64,000 nucleotides of DNA from Kordia jejudonensis (GTDB lineage Bacteria; Bacteroidota; Bacteroidia; Flavobacteriales; Flavobacteriaceae), in the NCBI RefSeq assembly GCF_001005315.1, contig NZ_LBMG01000032.1:1-64000 (forward strand), written 5' to 3'. Positions 51,440 through 59,771 of this stretch are shown piece by piece. Below the pieces are notes generated by a model. The model was not told the origin of the DNA. It was given only the letters and a program-made list of their open reading frames with translations, and searched no databases. The position numbers and the translations under genes are program-made. The number at the start of each line of letters is the position of its first letter. The stretch's first letter is position 1.

Positions 51440-51468
51440 AAAAGCAACTCAATGAGTTGCTTTTTGTT
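51440..51468 (+). terminator. Intrinsic terminator after threonine aldolase
   Basis: AAAAGCAACTC pairs with GAGTTGCTTTT around an AAT loop, followed by T-rich sequence. A second user on the opposite strand is the DUF1508 gene. Confidence 0.85.
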
Positions 51469-51487
51469 TTATGTTTAGGATGAGTTT

Positions 51488-51817
51488 CTACTCTGTTAAA
51501 TCTTTCACTTCTGCGCTTCCAGCATTTTTCTTAACAGATTCAATTCCATTTTCCATTCCTGCTTCACTAGCGTACATTTGACTACTACCAATAATTTGTC
51601 CGTTTCCTGCTTTTAAATTAAAATGAAACTTTCCATTCTTAGCGGTTTTACGTTCAAATTTACTATCATCTGTTGAGTTCTTTTTACAAGATTCCACACC
51701 GTTTTTAGCACCACTTTTATCAGCGTATCCTTGACTAGACATGATGATTTGCCCGTTTTTAGCTTTTAAATTGAAGTAAAACTTTTCATTGTTTTCACTT
51801 TGATATAATTCAAACAT
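51488..51817 (-). CDS. YegP/DUF1508 protein, two tandem repeats
   Basis: A 109-residue cytoplasmic protein made of two DUF1508 (YegP-type) repeats. Each copy has the pattern FYFNLKAKNGQIIMSSQGYADKSGAKNGVESCKKN; the second starts at about residue 57 (FHFNLKAGNGQIIGSSQMYAS). The start is the ATG at 51817 (MFELYQSEN); the frame to 51904 is not conserved-looking. No function has been established for the family, though its small beta-rich fold occurs in pairs as here. Single gene. Confidence 0.92.
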   Translation of the reverse strand: MFELYQSENNEKFYFNLKAKNGQIIMSSQGYADKSGAKNGVESCKKNSTDDSKFERKTAKNGKFHFNLKAGNGQIIGSSQMYASEAGMENGIESVKKNAGSAEVKDLTE

Positions 51818-52063
51818 AGTTATTAGAGATTTAGTTATATGTAGTAAATATATCAAAAAATTATGGTAAAAGAAATCCCTTAAACAGCAATTTATGAGTT
51901 TCATCAGGGTTTTTCCCCTAATAATGCGTTTTAACGAAAATCAATGCAGTTAAACTAAATATCATATGAGTCAACAATCGCAATTAGCGGTAACTCTTTT
52001 AATATAGATATTTTCGTACCTTTAAACTTCAATAATAACAATTAATAATTAATCATTAGAAAC

Positions 52064-53746
52064 ATGAGAAAAAAACTATTATTTGGACTAGCCTTTGCCA
52101 TTAGTTCTTTTGCTTTTGGACAAGACTTGCCAACAAATCCTGAACCAGGAAAATGTTATGTTCGTTGTGTTACTCCAGACGTGTATGAAAATCAAGATGT
52201 ACAAGTTATGGTTTCGCCAGCTTACAAAAAGTTAAAGTCTGTGCCAGCACAGTATCGAACTGAGAACGAAACGGTTACTTCTAAAGTTGCTGGTCAAAAA
52301 TTAGCAGTTGTTCCTGCTGAGTACGGAACAGAATCATTTGAAGTAGTTACAAAAGAAGCTTCTCAACGTTTAGTGAAAGTCCCATCACAAACGAGTAGAG
52401 ATTCGGAAACTGTTGTGGTAAGTGAAGCAAGTTATAGATTGAAAGTTGTACCAGCTGTGTACGAAACAAGAACTTTTGAAGTGGTAACAAGACCTGCATA
52501 CCAGAAAGTAGAAATTGTTCCTGCTGTATATGAAACAAGAGATGTTGTCATTACAACAAAAGAAGCTTCACAACGTTTGGAAATTGTTCCAGCAGAGTGG
52601 GGAACTGAAACCGTAACATACAAGAAAAGAGAATACGGATCTTCTATATCAATCGTTCCAGCATCATTTACTAGCGATTTTGAAACTGTTGAGGTAAAGC
52701 CAGCTGCTGCACAATGGCAAATGAGCGAAATTCCACCAGCAGATTGTAATTCATCAAATCCTGATGATTGTAGATACTGGTGTTACAAAGCTATTCCAGC
52801 ACAGAATGTAACAATTCCTGTAAAGCGTTTGGCAGCTGATGCATCTTCAGTAGCAACACCTGATTGTGATCCTAACAATAATGGAGGAAAGCCATGTGGA
52901 GAAGCAACTTACACAAGAACAATTATGGTAACGCCTGCATCAACTAGAGTTATTCCTATTCCTGCAACATCGAAAACGATCAAGAAAACAGTTATGGTAA
53001 CGCCTCCAACAACAAGAATTATTGATGTTCCTGAGGTTAGAAAGACTATGAAAAGAAAAGTAATGGTAACGCCTCCAACTACAGAGCGTATTGAAATTCC
53101 TGCGATTACTGAAACTGTTAGGAAAACAATCATCACTAACGAATCAACACGTGTGGAAGATATTCCATCTGTAAGTAAAACGTTTAAGAAAACAGTAATG
53201 ACAACGCCTCCAACAACAAGAACTATTGATATTGCTAGTAAAGAAGCAACAATCAAGAAAACGAAGTTAGTTGAAGATGCAAAAGTTGTCACAACTGAAG
53301 TGCCAGCGGTATTCAAAACAGTAACGAAAGAAGTATTGACTAAAAAAGGTGGTTTAACTACTTGGAAAGAAGTTGATTGTAAATTATTAGTTTATAATGA
53401 CTTAAACATCAACTGGAACTTAGGAAGTGCAACATTAACTGCTGCTGCAAAGCGTGAAATTGATACGAAGTTATTACCTGTATTACAATCAGGTGTTTCT
53501 GTAGAAATTGCTTCTCACACAGATTCTAGAGGAACAGCTTCAAGTAACGAAGCATTATCTCAACGAAGAGCACAAGCAGTTACAAACTACTTAATTTCTA
53601 AAGGAATTAATGCTAGTAAAATTGTTTCTAATGGATACGGAGAAAGAAGATTATTAAACAGATGTAAAGATGGTGTTTCTTGTACAGAAAGAGAGCACTT
53701 GGCAAACAGAAGAACTCAATTTAGAGTATTAGATCAGAAGAACTAA
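52064..53746 (+). CDS. OmpA-family protein with long internal repeats
   Basis: A 560-residue outer-membrane-associated protein. A signal peptide (MRKKLLFGLAFAISSFAFGQ) is followed by two arrays of repeats: first about eight copies of VPAxYxTExxxVxTKxAxxx (about 50-225), then a cysteine-containing middle part (about 230-285), then about six copies of a KKxVMVTPPTTRxIDIPxxxK unit (about 285-420). A C-terminal OmpA domain (about 445-558, VEIASHTDSRGTASSNEALSQRRA) binds peptidoglycan. The repeats probably form a long extended or beta-rich stalk. A similar family occurs in flavobacteria without a known role. Confidence 0.9.
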   Translation: MRKKLLFGLAFAISSFAFGQDLPTNPEPGKCYVRCVTPDVYENQDVQVMVSPAYKKLKSVPAQYRTENETVTSKVAGQKLAVVPAEYGTESFEVVTKEASQRLVKVPSQTSRDSETVVVSEASYRLKVVPAVYETRTFEVVTRPAYQKVEIVPAVYETRDVVITTKEASQRLEIVPAEWGTETVTYKKREYGSSISIVPASFTSDFETVEVKPAAAQWQMSEIPPADCNSSNPDDCRYWCYKAIPAQNVTIPVKRLAADASSVATPDCDPNNNGGKPCGEATYTRTIMVTPASTRVIPIPATSKTIKKTVMVTPPTTRIIDVPEVRKTMKRKVMVTPPTTERIEIPAITETVRKTIITNESTRVEDIPSVSKTFKKTVMTTPPTTRTIDIASKEATIKKTKLVEDAKVVTTEVPAVFKTVTKEVLTKKGGLTTWKEVDCKLLVYNDLNINWNLGSATLTAAAKREIDTKLLPVLQSGVSVEIASHTDSRGTASSNEALSQRRAQAVTNYLISKGINASKIVSNGYGERRLLNRCKDGVSCTEREHLANRRTQFRVLDQKN

Positions 53747-53766
53747 GATTCTACATCTATTATATA

Positions 53767-53801
53767 TAAAAAGGGAAGTCACTAATTGGCTTCCCTTTTT
53801 T
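53767..53801. terminator. Terminator after the OmpA-type gene
   Basis: AAAAAGGGAAG pairs with CTTCCCTTTTT around an inner loop with a partial GTC/GGC match, with A and T runs on either side. It may also serve the convergent ybaB gene. Confidence 0.85.
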
Positions 53802-53822
53802 AGTTATGCAAGTTTTTTAAGT

Positions 53823-54146
53823 TTACGAAAACATATCCATGCCAGGTATATTTGGCATGCCATCTTTTGCAACGGCAGCAACTTCCGTTTCATGAACTTC
53901 TCCAGCACGTTTGATAGCTTTATTTAATGTTAAAATTAAATAATCTTCAAGTTGCTCTTTATCCTGTAGCAATTCGTCAGCAATTGTAATCGATTTTAAC
54001 TCTCTATTTGCTGTAATTGTGACATTCAAAAGGTTGTCTGAACTTTTTTCGTCAATCAATACTGTATGCAGTCGTTGCTTTGTTTCTTCAACTTTTTTCT
54101 GGGTTTCTTTAAGTTTTCCCATCATTCCCATTAAATCTCCAAACAT
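53823..54146 (-). CDS. YbaB/EbfC family nucleoid-associated protein
   Basis: A small DNA-binding protein of 107 residues that forms dimers on the nucleoid. It starts [26 protein letters not shown] and ends with [13 protein letters not shown], both family features. No dnaX or recR gene is next to it, unlike the usual bacterial order. A TAATTTTG -7 element is at 54182-54175 on the minus strand. Single gene. Confidence 0.93.
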   Translation of the reverse strand: MFGDLMGMMGKLKETQKKVEETKQRLHTVLIDEKSSDNLLNVTITANRELKSITIADELLQDKEQLEDYLILTLNKAIKRAGEVHETEVAAVAKDGMPNIPGMDMFS

Positions 54147-54174
54147 TTATAAATAATTAAAAGGTTAATTTTTA

Positions 54175-54182
54175 CAAAATTA
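54175..54182 (-). promoter_or_regulatory. -7 box (TAATTTTG) of ybaB
   Basis: TAATTTTG on the minus strand matches TAnnTTTG, 29 nt before the start codon. No perfect -33 TTTG. Confidence 0.5.
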
Positions 54183-54213
54183 TTAAATTGTAAGCTTTTA
54201 ACACACTTTTCTA

Positions 54214-56346
54214 ATGAAAAAAAATGTAACTCTACTGTTAATCAGTATGATACTTATAAATTCCTGTAAACAGAACACACAAGAAATGAAAAACACCTTA
54301 TCAGTACCTACAGTCGCCAAAAAACCTACAAAGTTAGAAAAACACGGAGACGTTAGAATTGACGACTATTATTGGTTAAAGGATAGAGAAAATCCAGAAG
54401 TAATAGCATACCTAGAAGCTGAAAATGCATATAATGATGAAATGACAGCGCATACGAAGGATTTTCAAAAAGATTTATTTGAAGAATTAAAAGGAAGAAT
54501 TAAAGAAGATGACGCTTCTGTGCCTTACAAATTGAACGGATACTGGTACATTCGCAAATATGAAGAAGGAAAAGATTATCCAATTTACACACGAAAAAAA
54601 GAAAGCTTAGAAGCTCCAGAAGAAATTCTATTTGATGTCAACGAAATGGCTGAAGGACATTCGTACTATAAGCTTACTGGAATAAGTGTAAGTCCCGATA
54701 ATAGACTTGCTGCTTTTGGAGTAGATACGGTCAGTAGACGACAATACATTATTCACATTAAAAATCTTGAAACAGGAGAAATTTATGATGAAAAAATAGA
54801 AAATACCACGGGAAGTTCTACATGGGCTGCAGATAATAAAACATTATTTTATGCCAATAAAGATGAACAAACGTTGCGTTCTGAAAAAATATACAAACAT
54901 AAACTTGGCGATGATGTTGCTAATGACGAAGTCGTATTTCATGAAGAAGATGAAACCTACATAACGTTCATTTACAAGTCAAAATCAAAAAAATATCTTG
55001 TTATTGGATCGTATAGTACGATATCTACAGAATACAGAATTTTAGAAGCGAACAATCCTGATGGAGAATTTAAAGTATTTCAAGAACGTATTCGCGGTTT
55101 AGAATACAATATTGCACATTACAAAGATCATTTTTATGTACTAAGTAATAAAGATGCTTCTATCAACTTTAAACTGTCTAAAACGCCTGAAACCAAAACA
55201 GGAATGGGCAACTGGGAAGATATCATTGCACATCGTCCAAAAGTATTGCTTGAAGATATAGAAATATTTAAAGACTTTTTAGTAGTTAGCGAGCGTGACA
55301 ATGGTTTAAACAAAATTCGTATCATCCGATGGGACGAAACCGAAGATTATTACTTACCGTTCGATAATGAAACGTACACGGCAAGTACCACTACGAATGT
55401 TGATTTTGATACGGAAATCTTGCGTTACGGATACAATTCGTTGACAACACCAACTTCTATAATTGATTTCAACATGGTAACAAAAACCAAAGAGGTCAAA
55501 AAAGAACAAGAAGTACTCGGCGGAAAATTTGATAAAAACAATTACATTTCCGAGCGTTTGTGGGCAACTGCTGATGACGGAACAAAAATACCAATGTCTG
55601 TTATATACCGCAAAGGAATCAAAAAAGACGGAAGCAATCCTACATTGCAATATGCGTATGGTTCGTACGGTTCTACTATAGATCCTTATTTTTCTTCGGC
55701 AAGATTGAGTTTGCTTGATAGAGGATTTATCTTTGTTATTGCACACGTTCGTGGTGGCGAATACTTAGGTAGAAACTGGTATGACAATGGGAAACTAATG
55801 GACAAAAAAAATACATTTACAGACTTTATTGACTGTTCAAAATACTTAATAGAACAAAAATACACATCAGCAGAACATTTATATGCTTCTGGAGGAAGTG
55901 CTGGAGGATTATTAATGGGCGCTATCGTTAACATGAATCCTGAACTATACAACGGAGTCATTGCATCTGTTCCTTTTGTAGATGTTGTCACTACAATGTT
56001 AGATGACAGTATCCCACTTACTACGGGAGAATATGATGAATGGGGAAATCCAAACAACAAGGAATATTACGATTACATGAAATCATATTCGCCGTATGAC
56101 AATGTAGAAGCAAAAGCCTATCCAAACATGTTAGTGACAACAGGTTTACACGATTCGCAAGTACAATATTGGGAACCTGCAAAATGGGTAGCAAAGCTCA
56201 GAGAATACAAGACAGATGATAATATTTTACTCTTGCATACCAATATGGATGCTGGTCACGGAGGAGCTTCTGGACGCTTTGAAGCATTAAAGGAAGTTGC
56301 CGAAGAATACGCATTTTTACTGGACTTAGAGAATATAACGGAGTAA
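54214..56346 (+). CDS. S9A prolyl oligopeptidase-family lipoprotein
   Basis: A 710-residue serine peptidase of the S9A family, near oligopeptidase B (PtrB). The signal peptide has a lipobox (ILINSCKQN), so the enzyme is tethered outside the inner membrane. The N-terminal seven-bladed propeller covers about 70-430; the catalytic alpha/beta-hydrolase domain has the nucleophile in YASGGSAGGLLMGA (about 556), the aspartate near TTGLHDSQV and the histidine in DAGHGGASGR. It cleaves short peptides after basic or proline residues; exact preference is unknown. Single gene. Confidence 0.93.
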   Translation: MKKNVTLLLISMILINSCKQNTQEMKNTLSVPTVAKKPTKLEKHGDVRIDDYYWLKDRENPEVIAYLEAENAYNDEMTAHTKDFQKDLFEELKGRIKEDDASVPYKLNGYWYIRKYEEGKDYPIYTRKKESLEAPEEILFDVNEMAEGHSYYKLTGISVSPDNRLAAFGVDTVSRRQYIIHIKNLETGEIYDEKIENTTGSSTWAADNKTLFYANKDEQTLRSEKIYKHKLGDDVANDEVVFHEEDETYITFIYKSKSKKYLVIGSYSTISTEYRILEANNPDGEFKVFQERIRGLEYNIAHYKDHFYVLSNKDASINFKLSKTPETKTGMGNWEDIIAHRPKVLLEDIEIFKDFLVVSERDNGLNKIRIIRWDETEDYYLPFDNETYTASTTTNVDFDTEILRYGYNSLTTPTSIIDFNMVTKTKEVKKEQEVLGGKFDKNNYISERLWATADDGTKIPMSVIYRKGIKKDGSNPTLQYAYGSYGSTIDPYFSSARLSLLDRGFIFVIAHVRGGEYLGRNWYDNGKLMDKKNTFTDFIDCSKYLIEQKYTSAEHLYASGGSAGGLLMGAIVNMNPELYNGVIASVPFVDVVTTMLDDSIPLTTGEYDEWGNPNNKEYYDYMKSYSPYDNVEAKAYPNMLVTTGLHDSQVQYWEPAKWVAKLREYKTDDNILLLHTNMDAGHGGASGRFEALKEVAEEYAFLLDLENITE

Positions 56347-56429
56347 TTCAAAAATTTAACTTAAATTTGCAAGGTTTTGCATTTTTGTAAAACACTAAAA
56401 TAAAACCCTATTACAATCGAATAGTTTTT

Positions 56430-57470
56430 ATGGAACAACAAATTAATGCTTTTGATAACGTACTCGAACTCATTGGAAATACGCCTTTAATAAAGTTAAA
56501 ACACATCACTAAAAACATTAAAGGAAATTTCTATGCTAAAGTAGAGGCATTCAATCCAGGACACTCAACAAAAGATAGAATTGCTTTATACATTATCGAG
56601 GAAGCTGAAAGGCAAGGAATCTTAAAGCCAGGCGATACCATTATTGAAACCACTTCAGGAAACACAGGATTTAGTATTGCAATGGTAAGTATCATTAAAG
56701 GATATGAATGTATCTTGGCAGTAAGTTCTAAATCTTCAAAAGATAAAATTGACATGTTACGTTCCATGGGAGCCAAAGTATATGTGTGTCCAGCACATGT
56801 TAGCGCGGATGATCCACGTTCGTACTATCAAGTAGCAAAACGTATTCACGAAGAAACAAAAGGTTCTGTATACATCAATCAGTATTTTAATGAGTTAAAT
56901 ATAGATGCTCATTACAACAGTACAGGTCCAGAAATTTGGAAACAAACAAATGGACAAATCACACACTTTGTAGCTTGTAGTGGAACTGGTGGTACGATCT
57001 CGGGAACGGCAAAATACCTAAAAGAACAAAATCCAGCGATTAGAGTTCTTGGTGTTGATGCATATGGTTCTGTATTAAAAAAATACCATGAAACACGTGA
57101 GTTTGATGCCAATGAAATTTATCCATACCGAATAGAAGGTTTGGGGAAAAACTTAATTCCGACTGCGACAGATTTTGATGTAATAGACAAATTTGTCAAA
57201 GTAAAAGATGAAGAAAGTGCGCACAAAGCACGTGAAATCTCAAAAACAGAAGGTTTATTTGTTGGATACACTAGTGGAGCAGCAATGCAAGCCATTGAAC
57301 AATTGGCAGAAGAAGGAGAATTTGATGAAAACAGTAATGTCATCGTTATCTTTCCAGATCATGGTTCACGCTATATGAGTAAAGTATATAGTGACGAATG
57401 GATGAGCGCACAAGGATTTTTTGACAGTAAAAATATTGAAGAAGCACAAAAAATAGAATATATCAAATAA
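56430..57470 (+). CDS. Cysteine-synthase-like enzyme, probable cysteate synthase
   Basis: PLP-dependent beta-replacing enzyme (fold type II), 346 residues. The PLP lysine is in [11 protein letters not shown] (about residue 47), [11 protein letters not shown] and [13 protein letters not shown] bind substrate and PLP phosphate. It is a little longer than CysK/CysM and has a C-terminal tail ([11 protein letters not shown]). It lies 235 nt before an AONS-type acyltransferase gene. In the capnine/sulfonolipid pathway of Bacteroidota a cysteine-synthase homologue makes L-cysteate from O-phosphoserine and sulfite, and an AONS homologue then joins cysteate to a fatty acyl group. That role fits this pair better than cysteine synthesis, but the sequence alone cannot exclude an ordinary cysteine synthase. 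Confidence 0.85.
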   Translation: MEQQINAFDNVLELIGNTPLIKLKHITKNIKGNFYAKVEAFNPGHSTKDRIALYIIEEAERQGILKPGDTIIETTSGNTGFSIAMVSIIKGYECILAVSSKSSKDKIDMLRSMGAKVYVCPAHVSADDPRSYYQVAKRIHEETKGSVYINQYFNELNIDAHYNSTGPEIWKQTNGQITHFVACSGTGGTISGTAKYLKEQNPAIRVLGVDAYGSVLKKYHETREFDANEIYPYRIEGLGKNLIPTATDFDVIDKFVKVKDEESAHKAREISKTEGLFVGYTSGAAMQAIEQLAEEGEFDENSNVIVIFPDHGSRYMSKVYSDEWMSAQGFFDSKNIEEAQKIEYIK

Positions 57471-57494
57471 AAAGTATTCTATACATAACATATT

Positions 57495-57527
57495 AAAAAG
57501 CAACATATTACCAATATGTTGCTTTTT
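57495..57527 (+). terminator. Intrinsic terminator between the two genes of the pair
   Basis: A perfect 15-bp stem (AAAAAGCAACATATT with its complement) around an ACC loop. The T-rich right arm ends at 57527. The acyltransferase gene therefore has its own promoter. Confidence 0.9.
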
Positions 57528-57621
57528 AGTTTCATCTACTTACGTATTTTTAATTTAAATCATAAAATCTTAACAACTCAACATAAAAGTGTAATAATTA
57601 TGATAGCCAATTAAAAATAAT

Positions 57622-57629
57622 TATTTTTG
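57622..57629 (+). promoter_or_regulatory. -7 box (TATTTTTG) of the acyltransferase gene
   Basis: Exact TAnnTTTG match 75 nt upstream of the ATG at 57705. No TTTG is seen 19 nt upstream. Confidence 0.5.
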
Positions 57630-57704
57630 CCGTTGAAGTTTTGAGAAAACTTCTTAAATTACTCCGATAACCCGAATTGATACATAAAGAAAAACAAAGA
57701 TAGA

Positions 57705-58964
57705 ATGAAGGATTTATTTGCTAAAATATACAGAGATAAAGGACCACTAGGAAAATGGGCTTCACAAGCAGAAGGATACTTTGTATTCCCAAAATTAGAA
57801 GGAGAAATTTCAAATCGAATGAAGTTTCAAGGGAAAGATGTAATTACTTGGAGTATCAATGACTATTTAGGTTTAGCAAACAACCCAGAAGTTCGTAAAG
57901 TGGATGCGGAAGCAGCTGCAGCATACGGTTCAGCATATCCAATGGGAGCGCGTATGATGTCTGGTCACACAGATTTACACGAACAATTGCAAAATGAATT
58001 GGCAGAGTTTGTTGGAAAAGAAGCAACATACTTGCTAAACTTCGGTTACCAAGGAATGGTATCTACTGTTGATGCATTAGTTTCTAAAGATGATATCATT
58101 GTATACGATGTAGATTCGCATGCATGTATTATTGATGGTGTTCGTTTGCATATGGGGAAACGTTTTACGTTCAAACATAACGACATTGAAAGTTTAGAGA
58201 AAAACTTAGAAAGAGCTACAAAAATGGCAGAACAAACAGGCGGAGGAATCTTAGTGATTTCTGAAGGTGTGTTTGGAATGCGTGGAGAACAAGGAAAACT
58301 AAAAGAAATTGTAGCACTAAAGAAAAAATATAACTTCCGCTTATTTGTAGATGATGCACATGGTTTTGGAACGCTTGGCGCGACAGGTGCCGGAGCAGGA
58401 CAAGAACAAGGTGTACAAGATGAAATTGACGTATACTTTGCAACCTTTGCAAAATCAATGGCAAGTACAGGCGCATTTATTGCAGCAGATAAAGAAATTA
58501 TTGATTACCTGAAATACAATTTGCGTTCACAGATGTTTGCAAAATCATTGCAAATGCAATTGGTTGTTGGTGCATTGAAACGTTTGGACATGCTGCGCAC
58601 CATGCCAGAATTAAAGCAAAATCTTTGGAAAATTGTAGATGCATTGCAAAGTGGATTAAAAGATCGCGGATTTGACATTGGAACAACCCAAAGTTGTGTA
58701 ACACCAGTTTACTTAAAGGGAAGCATTCCAGAAGCAATGGCATTGGTAAAAGACTTGCGTGAAAATCATGGAATCTTTTGTTCAATTGTGGTTTATCCAG
58801 TCATTCCAAAAGGATTAATCTTATTACGAATGATTCCAACAGCATCACACACACTACAAGATGTTGAAGAAACCTTAGTAGCTTTCTCAGCTATCCGTAA
58901 ACGTTTAGAAGACGGAACGTACAAACGAGTTTCTGCGAAGTTGATAGAGATGATGGGAGAGTAA
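57705..58964 (+). CDS. AONS/KBL-type PLP acyltransferase, probable cysteate acyltransferase
   Basis: Alpha-oxoamine synthase family enzyme, 419 residues, fold type I. It condenses an amino acid with an acyl-CoA or acyl-ACP and releases CO2. Motifs: INDYLGLANNPEV, GSAYPMGARMMSGHT, VDDAHGFGTLGATGAG and the PLP lysine in FATFAKSMASTGAF (about 250). Serine palmitoyltransferase, KBL and BioF belong to the same family. There are no biotin or sphingolipid genes nearby, whereas a probable cysteate synthase lies just upstream, so cysteate is the best guess for the amino acid (sulfonolipid precursor 3-ketocapnine). An ordinary serine palmitoyltransferase remains possible. Confidence 0.85.
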   Translation: MKDLFAKIYRDKGPLGKWASQAEGYFVFPKLEGEISNRMKFQGKDVITWSINDYLGLANNPEVRKVDAEAAAAYGSAYPMGARMMSGHTDLHEQLQNELAEFVGKEATYLLNFGYQGMVSTVDALVSKDDIIVYDVDSHACIIDGVRLHMGKRFTFKHNDIESLEKNLERATKMAEQTGGGILVISEGVFGMRGEQGKLKEIVALKKKYNFRLFVDDAHGFGTLGATGAGAGQEQGVQDEIDVYFATFAKSMASTGAFIAADKEIIDYLKYNLRSQMFAKSLQMQLVVGALKRLDMLRTMPELKQNLWKIVDALQSGLKDRGFDIGTTQSCVTPVYLKGSIPEAMALVKDLRENHGIFCSIVVYPVIPKGLILLRMIPTASHTLQDVEETLVAFSAIRKRLEDGTYKRVSAKLIEMMGE

Positions 58965-58990
58965 CGTTCTCAGAAAAATATAAAGTAGGG

Positions 58991-59022
58991 AAAACCGTAA
59001 CAGTGATTGTTACGGTTTTTTT
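58991..59022 (+). terminator. Intrinsic terminator; overlaps the ZorB-like gene's stop codon
   Basis: A 12-bp stem (58991-59002 with 59007/59008-59018, ACCGTAACA core) and a T8 run on the plus strand end the acyltransferase transcript. The stop and last two codons of the convergent minus-strand MotB-like gene lie inside the stem, so the operon to the right reaches exactly to this terminator. Confidence 0.88.
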
Positions 59023-59771
59023 TGTTTAGTAGCAGCATATTCAATTTTAGGAATAATTTGAATCGAAAAGCGTTTATTGTTTTCTTCATTTTCATCTCTA
59101 CAAAGACCATTAAAACCGCTTCCGCAGATGAGTATTTCTGCATTATATACTCTTAGATCGATATTATTGGAATTCCAAAGATTATATACAGCTAAAGCTC
59201 TGTCATAACTTTTCCTATATCCATAGCGATCATCTTTGTTACGTTTTTGATCCCAAGTATTAGCCATATTTCCTTCAATGATGACTAAGTATGAAAAGTT
59301 TTCATTTAAAGTGTTTAAGTCTCTTAAAAAACCTTTTAATTTTCTACCAACTTCTAAGGTTGCACTTCGATATTGATATTTGATTTTATCTTCATTTGGT
59401 TCAAAGATTTCAATACTACTTAGTTTTTTAGATACGTATTTTTTGCATTTTTTTAAGTATTTGAAATCCTCATCTTCTTGTAAAGGTTTAAATTGTTGCT
59501 CTAGTTTTAATACTTGATTTAGTTTTTCTAACTCAACACGTAGTTTTTCTTTTTCATTTTCTAGAGTATCAGCTAAAGCGATGTATTCTTCATTTTTTTG
59601 CTCTAATTCTTTAGAAATTTCAAAATAGTTTTCATTTTTTGCTTCTAATTCTTTTTGTTCTTTTCTTAGCATTACATATGTAACCACATACAAAACCAAT
59701 ACGACAAAGAATAGGCTTGTCATTAAATCTGCGAAACTTACCCAAAAGAGGTTTTTATTGGATTTCTTCAT
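59010..59771 (-). CDS. MotB/ZorB-like OmpA-domain protein
   Basis: A 253-residue inner-membrane protein. The N-terminal helix (WVSFADLMTSLFFVVLVLYVV, about 10-30) carries the conserved aspartate (D15) of MotB/ZorB proton channels. A long coiled coil (about 35-95, many E and K) and a C-terminal OmpA-like domain (about 125-250, VIIEGNMANTWDQKR, YRKSYDRALAVYNLW and CRDENEENNKRFSIQI) follow. The OmpA part would bind peptidoglycan as the stator anchor. It is the last gene of a tightly packed operon and overlaps the upstream gene by 17 bp. Flagellar motility is unlikely: no flagellar genes are near and the partner MotA has a very long cytoplasmic tail, as in Zorya. Confidence 0.85.
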   Translation of the reverse strand: MKKSNKNLFWVSFADLMTSLFFVVLVLYVVTYVMLRKEQKELEAKNENYFEISKELEQKNEEYIALADTLENEKEKLRVELEKLNQVLKLEQQFKPLQEDEDFKYLKKCKKYVSKKLSSIEIFEPNEDKIKYQYRSATLEVGRKLKGFLRDLNTLNENFSYLVIIEGNMANTWDQKRNKDDRYGYRKSYDRALAVYNLWNSNNIDLRVYNAEILICGSGFNGLCRDENEENNKRFSIQIIPKIEYAATKQKKP

